Part shown: piece by piece, positions 13,048 to 25,313 of the stretch
How positions within the stretch are numbered: the stretch's first letter is position 1
Layout: each line of letters begins with the position of its first letter
Source: Tetrahymena elliotti 4EA
Taxonomy: Eukaryota > Ciliophora > Oligohymenophorea > Hymenostomatida > Tetrahymenidae
DNA: 64,000 bases
Direction: 5' to 3'
Assembly: GCA_000231825.2 (NCBI GenBank)
Contig: JH720361.1
Span: 202,396 to 266,395 of the forward strand
The notes under the pieces: model-generated
Told to the model about the DNA's origin: nothing
Databases searched by the model: none
What the model saw: only the letters and a program-made list of their open reading frames with translations
Position numbers and translations under genes: made by a program

Positions 13048-14700
13048 ATGGGAAACAATTAGGTTAGTGGTAATGAACATATAGTCAAAGACTTAGGTAT
13101 ATTTCAATACATAAAAATTAGTTTTTTAAATAAAAAGTGTCTAAAAATATATTATTAGGAAATAATTTTCCTGATGGAGAGAAGTTCTTTGGTTTGCAGA
13201 ATGTAACAATAAAATTAGCATTTCATTATCAATTTTGAACAAAATATCTAATATATTTTGAATTTTATCATGAACAAAACAAAACAGCTTAATATGATTT
13301 TGTTGATACTTGATAAAGCTATTCATTATATTCTTTGATGATTAATTTTCAGCAGAAAAGCTTTAGAGAGAATAATTCTATTCATTTAAATTTAATATTA
13401 AAAGATAGACAACATATGCTATTCCAACAGTATATTTTAAGCTTTCTATAATTGCGAGCCATTTAAGAAAAGGGTACTGGAATATAAAAGCAACAAAGAA
13501 ACAGTAAGATAGAATTTATTGAATTAAAGTAACATGTTAAATGAATACAAAACTAAAAATAGAAAGAGAACCCAATATCATTACTGCAGGAGATGTTTTA
13601 GGAAATATAATTTAGCAAGAAAAAGACAGGTATTTGTAGTTCAAAGAAAATAATGAAATATGTCAGAAAAGGAAATCCAGATTTCAAAGGAGAAAATCAT
13701 TAAGATTGTCACGAATTTTCAATATGGTTTTTGAACCAAATGAACGATGTCCTAAATAAAAAATTTATAAGTAAAGTTAAAAATCTTACATAGATTTATT
13801 AATAAATTTTGATTTATTTACTTATTTGTTTTACAAATAGAATCTAAAACTAATCCAAATCCTCCTCCTAAAAACCAACCATCATGGTTAGAAGAAATTT
13901 TTGGAGGAGTTTCAACAACTCAAACTACTTGCTTGAACTGCTCTAAGATAACTGAAAGGGATGAACCTTTTCTAGACCTCTCTCTTGATATGGCTTTAAA
14001 CTCTTCTTTAACACATTGTGTCAAAAAGCTATCCGAAATAGAAAAAATGAGTGGTGAAGATCAGTTTTTTTGTAACACTTGCAACTCCAAACATGATGCA
14101 GAAAAACAGTAATTTTCCAAACAAAAATATTTTCATTTAAACTTTATTTAAAATACAAAATTAATTTGTTAAATTTACTTACAAATTAATCTTTAGGATA
14201 CTGATTAAAAAATTACCATAAACACTCATTTGCCATCTGAAGAGATTTAAATATGATGAACGACTTAACAGAATGATAAAACTTTTTTGGAAAGTAGCAT
14301 TTCCACTTGAATTAAAGCTTACACCAGTAAATTAAATAAATAATTTAAAAATAAATAAAATTTTTTTATAAATGAAGAATTATATCCCTACTGATAAACA
14401 AAACAAACCAGAATTACAAACAGAAATGAATTATCAATTGAATTCTGTTATTATACATCATGGATAAGGTCTTTCTATTGGTCACTATACTGCATTAATA
14501 AAGAAAACAGATAGTTGGTATTTATATGATGATGAGCAAATTACGGTAAAAATGATTATTTTTAGAACGCTTTTCTATTTTGAAAAATAAATTGATTAAA
14601 AAAGTAAGTAGATGAATTCTAGGTGTATGATTACTTTGGCAGCAACAATTATCCTTCTTGTGCCTATATGTTATTTTATTAGCAAAAATAAGATGATTGA
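13048..14700 (+). CDS. USP12/USP46-type ubiquitin-specific protease
   Basis: Eight exons (13048-13096, 13159-13202, 13405-13503, 13563-13770, 13841-14108, 14197-14326, 14378-14545, 14605-14700) total 353 aa, close to the about 370 aa of USP12/46. The enzyme removes ubiquitin from proteins. The Cys box is at 27-39: [14 protein letters not shown], nucleophile Cys36, where the family has FGNTCY. The QQD box reads HQDCHEF. Zinc ligands are TTCLNCS and FFCNTCN. The His box is GHYTA with His302, followed by LYDDE (Asp317). The segment [19 protein letters not shown] aligns in length with the USP12/46 KKKVG...RLRKEN region, which decided that no intron lies there. The family works with the WD protein WDR48/UAF1; no candidate partner is adjacent. 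The end [20 protein letters not shown] is the usual USP terminus. Confidence 0.93.
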
Positions 14701-15648
14701 TATTTTTTATGGTTCCTTGCTAGATTTACATATTAAAAAGAGTAATAAATAAAAAAATGAAAATCAAATAATGGAGAAGTGAGTCAAAAATATTCTGGAA
14801 AATGTTTATAATATTATATTAGCTATTAAATAACTGACTTAGTCTTTATCTTAATAAATTGCCCTTAAAAAGCCCATGGAGTTAATCTAACTCTTCCTTT
14901 AATGAGAACAGATTTAAAATTTGAACCTTTTAATTTCTATAAAAAATAATAAATACTTATTACATACATATGTTTCAAAATCTAATAAAAAATCTTCTTT
15001 CTTCCAAAAATAAAAAATTAATATTTTCAGTTATTTTTATTTTACTCAAAATTTATTTTATTTGTAGTATATCATATTTTCTTTTTTATCTTCCAAAAAA
15101 CTACTTAAATATCCCAACAATATTCAAAAATGAATAATTTCCAGGACAAATTAAATTTGTAACAATTTCTAAATCTAACTTTAAAACTATAGATATAAAA
15201 TTGATTTTAAAAATGAAATAAACCATGTTCTCTTTTAGAAAATATTATAAAGTTTTGGTTAAACATGAAAGCTGGTTCTGCAATAAGTATTATCAAGGGA
15301 ATAATTAATATTTTAAAATAATTTGAAAAAATATGAAAAGGCATAAAAAGAAAGTATGAAGGAGGAGAGATAAAATAGTTTGAAGAGTCTTACAATTGAT
15401 ATATACATATAGATTAACTAACTAGGAAATCTTAATAATTTATGAATGAATAATAACTTATGATTGCTATTATTATTTTAAAAGGATTAAAATATTCTTT
15501 TTTAAGATACTACTTTTATTATTTATTATTTTATTGAGATTTTGTATTTTTTTATAGCTTTAATTATTCAATTTTAACAAAATTACATCTAATTTATTTA
15601 TTATCAATTAGATTTTCATATTCTGCTTTTTATTTGCTAACTATTATT
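14701..15648. other. Convergent intergenic region
   Basis: This lies between the 3' ends of the plus-strand USP gene and the minus-strand PWP1 gene. It is AT-rich and should contain both polyadenylation regions. No coding frame or RNA was seen. Confidence 0.6.
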
Positions 15649-17865
15649 TCAAACCATATCTTCATTTTCTTAGTCCATTTCATCAGCTTCGTCATCGTCT
15701 TCATCTCTTCCTTCTTTAGTGAAGTAATTCTTTTCACCCTTTTTGGTACACTATTTTAATAAATTAAATTATCATTTATTTATTACTTAATAAGTTTTAT
15801 TTTAATATCTTACTAAGTTGATGTCAGGCTTATATTTAGCTTCTACTCTGCTTCCAAAGACTTCAACTATATTTCTATCTTCAGTAGTATCCCAAACGAA
15901 AATTTCACCCTTGGAGTTACCACAACCAAAGACGAAAGGAGAGTCTTCGTAAAAGCTACCACAGAATAATTTACCCTTTAAAATAAATAAAAATAAATAT
16001 AACAATTTTTTCTTAAGAACTAAAATTACAGCTTGAGGATTCTTTTATGAAATTAATTTAGGTTTTTTGTCAGTAATTTAGGTAATATCCCAAATTTTGA
16101 CTGTATGATCAATAGAAGTAGTAGCAAGTAAACCTCCAACCTTAGGACTCAAATTGACACTGGTTGTTGATTTTTCATGACTCTAGAAGTGGAAGATGTA
16201 ATCTAAATTGAATTTTCTAGCATCAATACAAGAAACATAACCATCTTCAGTTGAAAAAATAATTTAATTAGAATTAGTAGGATCCCAAATGGCACTTTCA
16301 ATATCTGATTAAATTTTGCAACTTAACTATTTTTATTTAAAATTATTTTTAAAATTTCTTTTGGATAATCAAAAGATCATTACTATATTTTAGGGGTTTT
16401 TAACATCAAACATGCAGATCTTTCTATCATAACCTCCAGATAATAAAATAGATTCTTCTTGTTTATTCCATTATACGACTTAAACCTTTATTAATATTTT
16501 AAGATATTTTGTTACAATTTTTATCTTATTTGGATTGTTTTTAATTGTATTACCTTATTTGTATGGTGAGTGTAAGTAAAAATGTTCTTTTGTTAGCCAA
16601 GATCCCAAATCTTAACAGTGTTATCAGCAGAACCAGAAGCAAGGACATTACTTTTTAAAGAATAATTTAAATAAAAGATAGAAGGAAATATTATATATAC
16701 TGTCTGAAAGGGTTAATGTTAAGAGATAAGACTGCATCTGCGTGACTGCCAGGCTTCAATTATTATTTTGGCTTTTTGAATTTCTTAACTTTCTTGGAAC
16801 TTTATTAAACTTCTCCACCAAGAGTAAAAGTGGGTTCAATGATGTTCAAAACATCAAGATTCCATACTTCGATTTCAGGCAAGAATGAACCAACAACAGC
16901 AAAATTACCTATAATTTAACAAAATTATTAATTAATTTAATGCTACAAGTATATTAAGTAGAGATATCTATCTATCTATTTATATTTTTATCTAAAATTA
17001 TACCTGGCTTTTAAACTGAAGCATCGAAAGAGGAAGGATCAACTCTTAGCCATTCAAGACAAAGAGGGAAGGCAGATAATTAAATTTCATGGTGAACAAA
17101 CAAGTTATTTCTATCTTCTTCATAAACATAAACTTCTAAGCTTGAGAATTCCTTTTCCTTTTTTTAGATTAGACATAGATAATTTAGTTTAACTAGAACT
17201 TAGAAAAATGCTTAAATAATTTACAATTTTAGCAGCAATAATAAGAGCATCGGAAGGCTTAATTTAGAAATCTTCTTTTTCTTCTTCAGACATATCATCA
17301 AAACCCTTTAATATAATAACAATAATTTAGATTTAGCTTATTTCTTCATTTTGTGTTGAGTGATTTGTTTGTGTAGAACATTTATTCTATCCCTCAGTAG
17401 AATAAATTAAAAATGCAAAATAAATAATTTTTACGAGAGGATTGCCATCTTGATCAACCATGTTATCATTTTTAAGCATTTCAATTTCTTAGGCAAATAC
17501 AGGTAAGTCTTTAAAATTAAAATAAAATAAAAATAAACATTTTTTACATTAAGCTACTTAGAATAATAATAAAAATAATTGTAATATTTGATAATTACTT
17601 TCTTCTTCGTCTTCATCAACATCTTCAAATTCATTTTCATCTTCGATTTCTTAACCTAATTCCCTATTGGCGCTATTTAATATCAAACATTAAAATGATA
17701 TTATATATTTATTTTAATGAGTAAAAAGAATTTTTACTTCTTTTTGACCAAAGGATCATTTTTCATTTCATTTACATCAGACTCATTCATTTCGAATTCA
17801 ACAGGATTTGCCTTAGCATAACCTCTCTTGACCCAAACTAAAGAACTTACAACGTTTTAATCCAT
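15649..17865 (-). CDS. PWP1: PWP1, periodic tryptophan WD40 protein
   Basis: Eleven exons on the minus strand (17865-17738, 17672-17599, 17508-17435, 17305-17225, 17157-17004, 16908-16701, 16650-16554, 16485-16384, 16326-16030, 15975-15814, 15750-15649) total 492 aa; human PWP1 is about 500 aa. PWP1 is a nuclear/nucleolar WD-repeat protein linked to rRNA synthesis and ribosome biogenesis. It starts VVSSLVWVKRGYAKANPVEF, the conserved opening of the family, followed by an acidic tract. SSLEVYVYEEDRNNLFVHH and AFPLCLEWL are family signatures. WD blades include GSADNTVKIWDL, GGYDRKICMFD, TTSIDHTVKIWDI and GCGNSKGEIFVWD. The tail is acidic (DEDDDEADEMD). All splice phases agree. It is divergent from the Rubicon-domain gene at 19419 across a 1.5-kb gap. 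Confidence 0.95.
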
Positions 17866-19418
17866 TTCTTAAACTTTTTAATGCTATTTATTTATTTTAT
17901 TGATTTATGAAATCTCTATGTGAGTTTTATCTGATGGCTTTTAAATTTAATGACAGATTGAATGTCAGCAATTTTTTTGTTAATAATTTTATAATTATTT
18001 TTATCTTATCTTGACTATATTAATTTACATACTAAATTTACCCTTTTAATCATCAAATATCTTATAATCAAAATTTATAAATGCTACTAGTGAATGAATG
18101 ACTCAAACCAAAAATTCTAAACCCATCCATACTCACTCCAGCAATCAAATTTTATCCATTTTAAATATTTTTCATTCTAACTAACCAGTAAACAAATTAT
18201 TTTATTTCTTCCTCAAAATATTCAAAGATGTAATTCAATTTCCTCAAAAATAAATCTAACAATAAAAAAATATTTTATTTTCTACAAAAAATTAAAATCA
18301 TTTAGCAAATATTTTATTAAGATAAAATAAAAATAAATGTATTAATTATTTGAAATTAATCTAAAAATAAATAATTTAGTAATTTAGATTAAAGAGATAA
18401 AAACATGACATTTAATTGAATTTTAGGATTTTCTTAAGAATTATTCAAATTTAATATTAATTAAATTGAAAACTTTTAAAAAGGTAAAAAAATAGTTTAA
18501 TAGTCATCAAAATGAAATTTAATTTCTATTTACAATGTATCTTTTGGGATAAGATATTTATGTTTGAGAGAAGCTACTTTTAATTTTAAGATTTATTTAT
18601 GCAATAAAATATTTCTTTTAGATTTGAATATTTGATATTTATGAAATTTTTAAATACAATAAGAGCATTATCAATATTTCTTTTATTTTAGATGAGATAT
18701 TTTATATTGATGAAGTTTTTAAATACAATAAGAGTAATAAATATAAACAACCATAATATAAATAATGTTAAAAATCTTTATAAAATGTGAAAAATCTATG
18801 TGTTTTATTGAATAGAGCAACTTTATTAAGATATTTTACTTCAAAATTTAATGATTTTTAGAGAAGGCTAAAAAAATAGTAGAATGAATAGTGATTAAAA
18901 TTTAATAAATTCTAAAGTCAAAATGTTTGTTTTGATGAGATATGTATGTATATATGTTAGAAGCTTTTAGAAATATAAAACTATGTCAACTATTTTAATT
19001 AAGGTTAAGATAAAGATTTTTGATGATATCTATAAAATAAAATCCTGATTGGTTTCACGGTTAGACATAAAAGCAAAAATTTTCATCAAAATGTTTTATA
19101 ATAGAAAAATAAGAACTTAAAATACCATTTGAATTATCTATCTGAGTTGAACTTAGCACATATCTAAAAGATGGGGTAAAATTTATTGAAATTGTTTATT
19201 TCTATTTCAGTTTGAGAGACAAAAATTTGGTTGGCATTGAAATAGAAAACTCTTTGAAAACCAAATAAAAAAATTTATCTAAAAATTAAATAATAATTAA
19301 TAATTGTGAAATATTAATTAATTACATTATTTTTTTAGCTTTAATTATTTTAAATTGAAAAGGCAGGCTTTTATTGGCTAGGATTTACTTAATAGAAAAT
19401 AGTTAAAAAGTATATAAA
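17866..19418. other. Divergent promoter region
   Basis: About 1.55 kb separates the start codons of PWP1 (minus) and the Rubicon-domain gene (plus). It should contain both promoters. There are related AT-rich sub-sequences near 18600-18760 ('gatatttatgaaattttta' at 18636 and a close copy 'gatatttta...gaagttttta' near 18706, each followed by 'aatacaataagag'). No gene was seen. Confidence 0.55.
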
Positions 19419-21869
19419 ATGACAGGTATGATAGAAAATTTGAAAAAATAAATAGGATTAAGTCAAATAATTTTACTTAGATAATAAAATATAGGAGTTT
19501 TAGAATGCAATTATTCAATTACAAAATAAATGTGTTGTTGATGCAAGATATGTTAATAGTGAATAAGATGTTGACAGATAAATGAGTGAAATCACTCTCT
19601 CTTAAGAAGATAAAATTATAAGTTAGCTTGTTTTTTGCATTACATAAATTTTGAAAGACAAGCTTGATCCTTCAGAAAGTGAAATCGACATTTGGACTCA
19701 CACAAACAATTTTTTAGTTGGAAGATATGCTTTAGAATTTATCAAATAAAAATGCACAACAATTCCTCAAGATAAATAAAAACTTAAGCTTTGGATTTTG
19801 CTTGAAATTTCATAAAAAACTTTAGATAATGTGTTTGATCATATTGCAGCAACAGAATTTGTATCATAATATAAAATTGAAAGTTGCATAAGATCTAATT
19901 TTCTTAAATTAGTTGAACTATCTAAGATGATGTAGTAATAAAATTATAAAATAAGTGGCAGATTGCCTCAATACTTTGAAAAGTATGTATAGGAATAAGG
20001 TATTAAAGATGCTAGCTTTCTCCCTTTAGGCAAAGGAAATAAAGATAAACCATAAAATTCAAATCTACAAACAATACCTACGAATAATACCATTCTTAGT
20101 AATTAAAATAATGCTTTAACTAACTACACAGTTGTCCCTAGTATAGTTGATATTACTCGTAAATTTTGTCTTAGAATTACTAATATTATTCAGTAAAAAC
20201 ATTAATTATTTATTTTCTATTTTTATCAAGCAAAATAGGTCCTCTCAAATTAAGAAACACCTAATAGCTAGAACAATAGTAATAAGAATAAAGATAATAT
20301 GAATTCATCTATAAAAATTGAAATTAATGGAATGAGTACTATCACCAGAGTTGTTGAAGAATCTGTATTCAAATTATTTATTTGCTTTGTTTAAAAAAAG
20401 TTTTATTTTAAATGACAATATTTTTAAAATGTAATTAGGAAGAAGATAGAACAGGAAGAAATAACGTGAATATAGATGTAAAGCGTTTGCTAGCAGCCAA
20501 CACTAATGGAAGATCTTCAACTACTTACTACAACCCCCATGGATATAATAGAGCCACTTTAGCAAATTCAGATTCGATTGCTAATCTTATTCCAAATAAA
20601 ATAACTCCAACTCCTGATGAAGGAAAATACACAAAAAGAAAGCTACCATCTGAGTATCTATTTAAAACTAGATATACAAATATAACAGAAAGGTTCTCAG
20701 ATAAATACCAAGTAGAAAGCACTGTAAGAATAATTTATTTGTAAAAGATGTATTTGTAATAAAAATAATTTGAAATGCTTAGATTTCAGGATAAAATGGT
20801 AAATGTCATGAGTGCTAAGGAAAAATATCAAAAGGAATTTACATAATAGGAGTAATTAATTAAAAGAAATTTTGTTATAATTAAAATATTTGTTTATTTC
20901 ATTATTTTAGAATAATGCATATTTCTGTCATTACACTGGCTTTTGGTACTGTTACAATTGCATTGCAGTTGATAAAAAACCCATCCCTTGGAAAGCTTTA
21001 GAATCATTTGATTTGACTTCTTATAAAGTATGCAAGAAGGCAGAAAAAGAAATAAATAATCTATACTCTAAACCTATAATTTAATTTGAATATAGTGATT
21101 AAGTAGTCTAAAACAATTAACTACTTTCCGAATTTATGGTAATTATTTTTAATCATTTAAAATAAATTAACTTTAAAATTTAAATAGATTTTAAAGAGAC
21201 AAATCTATCTTTTGTATAATTTTTTATGTCATCCTGAATACCTTGAATAATAATTTTCAAACAACCTCAACTTGCTTATTAAACCTAATATATTTAGCCT
21301 CAAGAATTTCTATGATATCAATAATGGCTCTTTAGCAAAACATGTCGAAGACACCTATAAATTATTCCAAACTCACATTCATTCTTGTGATGTAAATCAT
21401 TCTTTTATCTACTTTTTTTACCAAAAAAAATATTAATTTCAGTAAAGAGAACAATTTAGTTGATAACAGTAATAATCGTAAGTAATATATAATATATTCC
21501 AGTTTATATTTATAGATTATTATTCTTTACTTATTGATTATATCAAGTAATTTTAATAATTTTTAAATAATCTTGAAAACCAGGAAAATCATTTAATTTT
21601 AAAGTGATTTTCATAAATTTAAATGAAAAAATAACTCACTTTAAACTTTTAAACTGATATTTTTGCTTTAGTTAGATGAATAATATTAAAAAATTTTTTA
21701 ATAAAAGACATGTTCAAAAAAAGGAATTGAGTGTTCTCTTTGCAAACACCCAGAAAAAATATATTTATTTGACATTAAGAATACTGCTCTTTGTGAGAAA
21801 TGTGACACTCTTTATCATCGTGCTTGCTTTTAAGAAAAGAATTGTGAAACTTGCATGCATGAGAATTGA
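19419..21869 (+). CDS. Rubicon-homology (zinc-binding) domain protein, RUN-like N-terminus
   Basis: Exons 19419-19425, 19481-20158, 20231-20364, 20439-20723, 20783-20851, 20911-21138, 21188-21391 and 21672-21869 give 600 aa. The C-terminal about 230 residues match the Rubicon-homology pattern (DUF4206/zf-RING_9; Rubicon, PLEKHM1, DEF8). They contain GKCHECQGK (376/379), FCHYTGFWYCYNC (397, 405, 408), then KPIPWKALESFD, a helical part, HIHSC, CSKKGIECSLC (549-559), CEKC, YHRAC and CETC. In animals these domains bind PI3P membranes or Rab7 and act in endosome-autophagosome traffic. The N-terminal 40-200 are helical (KLWILLEISQKTL), possibly a RUN domain, which I infer. The first exon is just ATG ACA G. 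The last intron (280 nt) may hide a 30-nt exon at 21448-21477. Confidence 0.85.
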
Positions 21870-22370
21870 AAGAAAGGAATATGAATAAGGTAATCTGAAT
21901 GAAAATAATAATCATTCACTGACTCACTCACATAGAATTGTATTTTAAGTTTATTAAATGTATAGAAATAATTAAAACTTATAAAAATAATAAATAATTT
22001 TACAAGATAAAAAACATAATAAATAAACAAACCTTTCAAATATTACTTATTTATTCTAATAATATTTCTTTGAAAAAATCAATAGATAGATGTATGTGTA
22101 TATTAATTTACTATTTATTAGCTAACTCATTTTATCAAGTATTTTTCATGTTTTTATTTTACAATAATTTTGCTTTTATTTATTATAAAAAAATTAAATA
22201 AAATCCATAGTATTTTCAAATTAGTAAAATTTATTTGAAAGCAAAGTAGAAATAAAATTTTCTAGAAAATTTAAGATTGTTTTTGGTTGATTTGAAAAAT
22301 TTAATTGATAATTTTATTTTTAGATTAAATTTTACTGTATTTATAACAATTTTTCAGATTATTAATAAAA
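21870..22370. other. Intergenic, no gene seen
   Basis: Half a kilobase of AT-rich sequence between two plus-strand genes, with no supported frame. The 64-70 codon open stretches near 21676-22039 are out-of-frame shadows of the upstream gene's last exon or low-complexity sequence. Confidence 0.55.
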
Positions 22371-23028
22371 ATGAAAAGCCTACTATCAGGTGTAAGGAAA
22401 TTGTTTGGGGCAAAATAAAAAGATTAGTATTCATTTCGTTTTCAGATTGAGTTTATTCAAAATTTCTTATTTTTTATCAATTAGAATTAGAATTTTTCTC
22501 ATTTAAGATAGTGTAAAATAAATTATTTATGGCAATGTAGGTATCATCAAAACATTTTAAAAAAGGTTGGTTATTTTTTAAATTATATTATATTTTTAGG
22601 AGATAATTTGATGGAAGTAACAATGCCAAAAGTAGATTAAAAGCTTTACTTATTTGGATATTGCAATAAAGAGTTGCTTTGTACAACTTGCAGTGTACAT
22701 ATAAAATCTAATTTAAACTGTTTCAAAGCTCCTGAAGAAAAAGAATTGGATGTACTTTGTGGGTTAAATGATTACAGAGAAGGGTAAATTTTACAAATTT
22801 ATGATTTTTAAACATTTGTTTTATGAATAAAACAGGGAGACAAGAATGTCATGTTAAATATTTTTGACTAAAGAAATGAATGGTAAATATAATTTTACAA
22901 AGATAATTATAGCTTACTTTACATAAATCAAATTAATTTATCAATATTTAATTGGTTAATCTTATTAATTTTAAAATGAATGAAAAGATATGGAAATAGA
23001 AATAGTAGCAGAAAATATGTATACTTGA
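22371..23028 (+). CDS. Adrenodoxin-type [2Fe-2S] ferredoxin (mitochondrial)
   Basis: Five exons (22371-22450, 22491-22540, 22600-22783, 22836-22882, 22988-23028) give 133 aa. The family passes electrons to mitochondrial Fe-S cluster assembly (Yah1/FDX2) or P450s (FDX1). The cluster ligands sit at Cys65, Cys71, Cys74 and Cys111, spacing C-x5-C-x2-C-x36-C, exactly the adrenodoxin spacing. Supporting motifs are YGNVGDNLMEV before the cluster loop, CNKELLCTTCSVHI in it, and ETRMSCQIFLTKEMNDMEIEI at the fourth ligand. The first 25 residues are basic and amphipathic without acids early on (MKSLLSGVRKLFGAK), fitting a mitochondrial presequence. The first acceptor could instead be at 22484 (exon from 22485, two residues longer, 34-nt intron). 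Standard-code analysis would miss the gene completely. Confidence 0.9.
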
Positions 23029-25313
23029 AACTGTATAGAAGTTAAAGACAAAATTAATCAAATCAAATCATAATTTATATCATTTTTATCTTCTTATTAA
23101 CCAAATCCTGAGAAAATAAATACTCTTTGAAAATTCTAAAATTAGAATAAAATAATTAAAGAAAAGAAATTTTTAAGTAAATAAATAAATCTTAATTTGT
23201 ATAAAACTAAATATCCCTTGTTTTTGTAAAGATATTATAGATTTTAATCAGTAAAATCAAACTACTTTTATATAATTTCCACATTTTTTTCAGTTACTTT
23301 ATTGAAATGACAAATAAATATCTTTATTAATAGAGTAAGATAGCTAATGTATCTATTATTTGTTCTTTGTTAAAGAAGTAAATTTTTTTCTATATTAAAT
23401 ATTAAAATCCTCATTTAATATAATTTTAGAGCATAAAAATAAATAAATCCTAAAAAAGGAAAATTATTAAAGACGTGATAATAATTAATTATTGTTATTG
23501 CTTGATTACTAAAATAATTAGAAAGAAGAAAACTTTAAAATGTTATATCATAATTAATAATGAGATGAAATATAAATAATTAATTATTCTTTAGAAACAT
23601 ATTCTAATTTTTTATTTTAATGAAATACGAAAAAATTGTTTTTGGATTTGAGATTTTCAATTTCTGTTTATTATTTTAATAAATTTTGGATGAAACAATT
23701 GTTAATAATTTTTATTTTTAACAAAAGTTATTATTTATTTAAATAAAAGATTTAAAGATTTTATTTTTTTAAAAATTCATAGTAGTTTTAGATTATTTGA
23801 TAAATCTTTTAATTTAGTATTATTTTACTAAAAAATCTAGTTCCTTTTTGAAAATTTTAAAATATTTTTGTATGAACAAATAACAAAAGAATAGCCATTT
23901 CAAAGAAATAGATTAAATTAATTTTATAAGAATATAAATCTGTATCTTTTAAGAATTCAAGCTCTAAGTCTATATTCCTAGTTTTAAATGTGATAAAATT
24001 TTGAAAAGATATTAGTCATTTATTGAAAAAGCCATTCTATTATATTTGTGAAATCTTCTTCAATTTTTGTACTCAATTAATTTTTTGAAAGTTTCAAATT
24101 TTAAAAATTGCATATTTGATGATTTCTAATTTATATTTCTGATCTTAATGATCTTAAGATAAAGCTATTTGTGAATTTGATCAAAAATAGGGAAACAGGA
24201 GTTTGAAATCTAAAATTTCTTACTCAAAAGATGAATGCTAAATATTATTTTCATAAGAAAATAAATACTTAACAAGTATACTTAGAGAGTAAGTAAATTT
24301 TATTCATTTTATTATTATTTTATTATGTAAAGACAGGGAAATAGACATAAAAAGAGAAAAGAGCTTTATTTAAAACAAAACCTGAAAGAAAGAGAAAAAT
24401 TGGATATCAAAATTAATATGATATTTATTTTCTATTGTTAGAATTTTTCACTAATTTTATTTAAAAATTTTTAGTTCATTCATGCCAAGTAAATAAAAGA
24501 ATTTTCTATGCAAAATCTAACAAATTATAATGGAGAATATTTAAAATATATTTTATTATTATTTTTCTATGTATCCTAATTAATCTTATGATTGAGATAA
24601 ATTTGCCTTTTTAGAACTTAAATTTAGAAATATTTTTGCTTCTTGGTTTACGTGGAATCAAAATATTGTAGAACAAAATTTATTCTACGGGAATTGGTGG
24701 AAAGGATTAACAAGAGTAAACAGAAGATAAATTTTAAAAATATTCATTAATAGGTTGATAAATAATTATTCTTTGTACCAGTTAGTAATAGCTTGAACAA
24801 TTATTAGTGCATTTTTTTACTAGTAAAATAATTGCTTTATTTAAAGTTAAAATTTCTCATCCAAATAAATAAAGAATAATTAGCTTGCTTATTTGTTTAA
24901 TAGGTTCGTCTTCTAATTATTGAAATAGAAGTAATCTTTTAATATAAAAGATATAAACCTTCTTCTTAATATTCTTATCTTAAGTAATCTATCTGATGGT
25001 TCTATGGCGATTTTTATAGAACAATTACTATTTAATATAAGACTAAAAAAATACTTACAACTAAGCAAATATAAACATAATTTCTGAATCACTAATATAT
25101 ACCCATGGATCACGTTTCTTAACATATTATTTTTATGATATATTAAAATAAATTTACATAGAAACAATTTCAGACTATTTCAAAATGCTTTAAAAAGTAT
25201 TTACGCTATGACAAAATATGAACTAAGTAATGTACTATTTTTTTCTTTTATACTTCTTACAAATATCAAATTCAAATGTAAAATAAAAAATCCATTTCGT
25301 AATAGAGAAGGCT
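23029..25313. other. Gene-poor stretch with weak open frames
   Basis: About 2.3 kb without a convincing gene. Two frames are open in the ciliate code: 23873-24052 (59 codons, start MNKQQKNSHFKEID) and about 24337-24757 (140 codons). The latter can be joined by a plausible GT-AG intron to an ATG near 24232. Both have poor composition (many Ile/Phe/Leu/Lys) and no motif, and TGA-free runs of this length are expected by chance in such AT-rich DNA. I leave them uncalled. The stretch could include decayed genes. Confidence 0.45.

Noticed and set aside
13630..13650. GTATTT donor in the USP gene after KKKT
   Set aside because: Reading through gives [17 protein letters not shown], which matches the USP12/46 family in length and pattern, so no intron is needed.
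24232..24757. Open frame of about 160 codons with a possible intron
   Set aside because: TGA-free runs of this length are expected in DNA this AT-rich. There is no motif, and the composition is unlike the secure genes.
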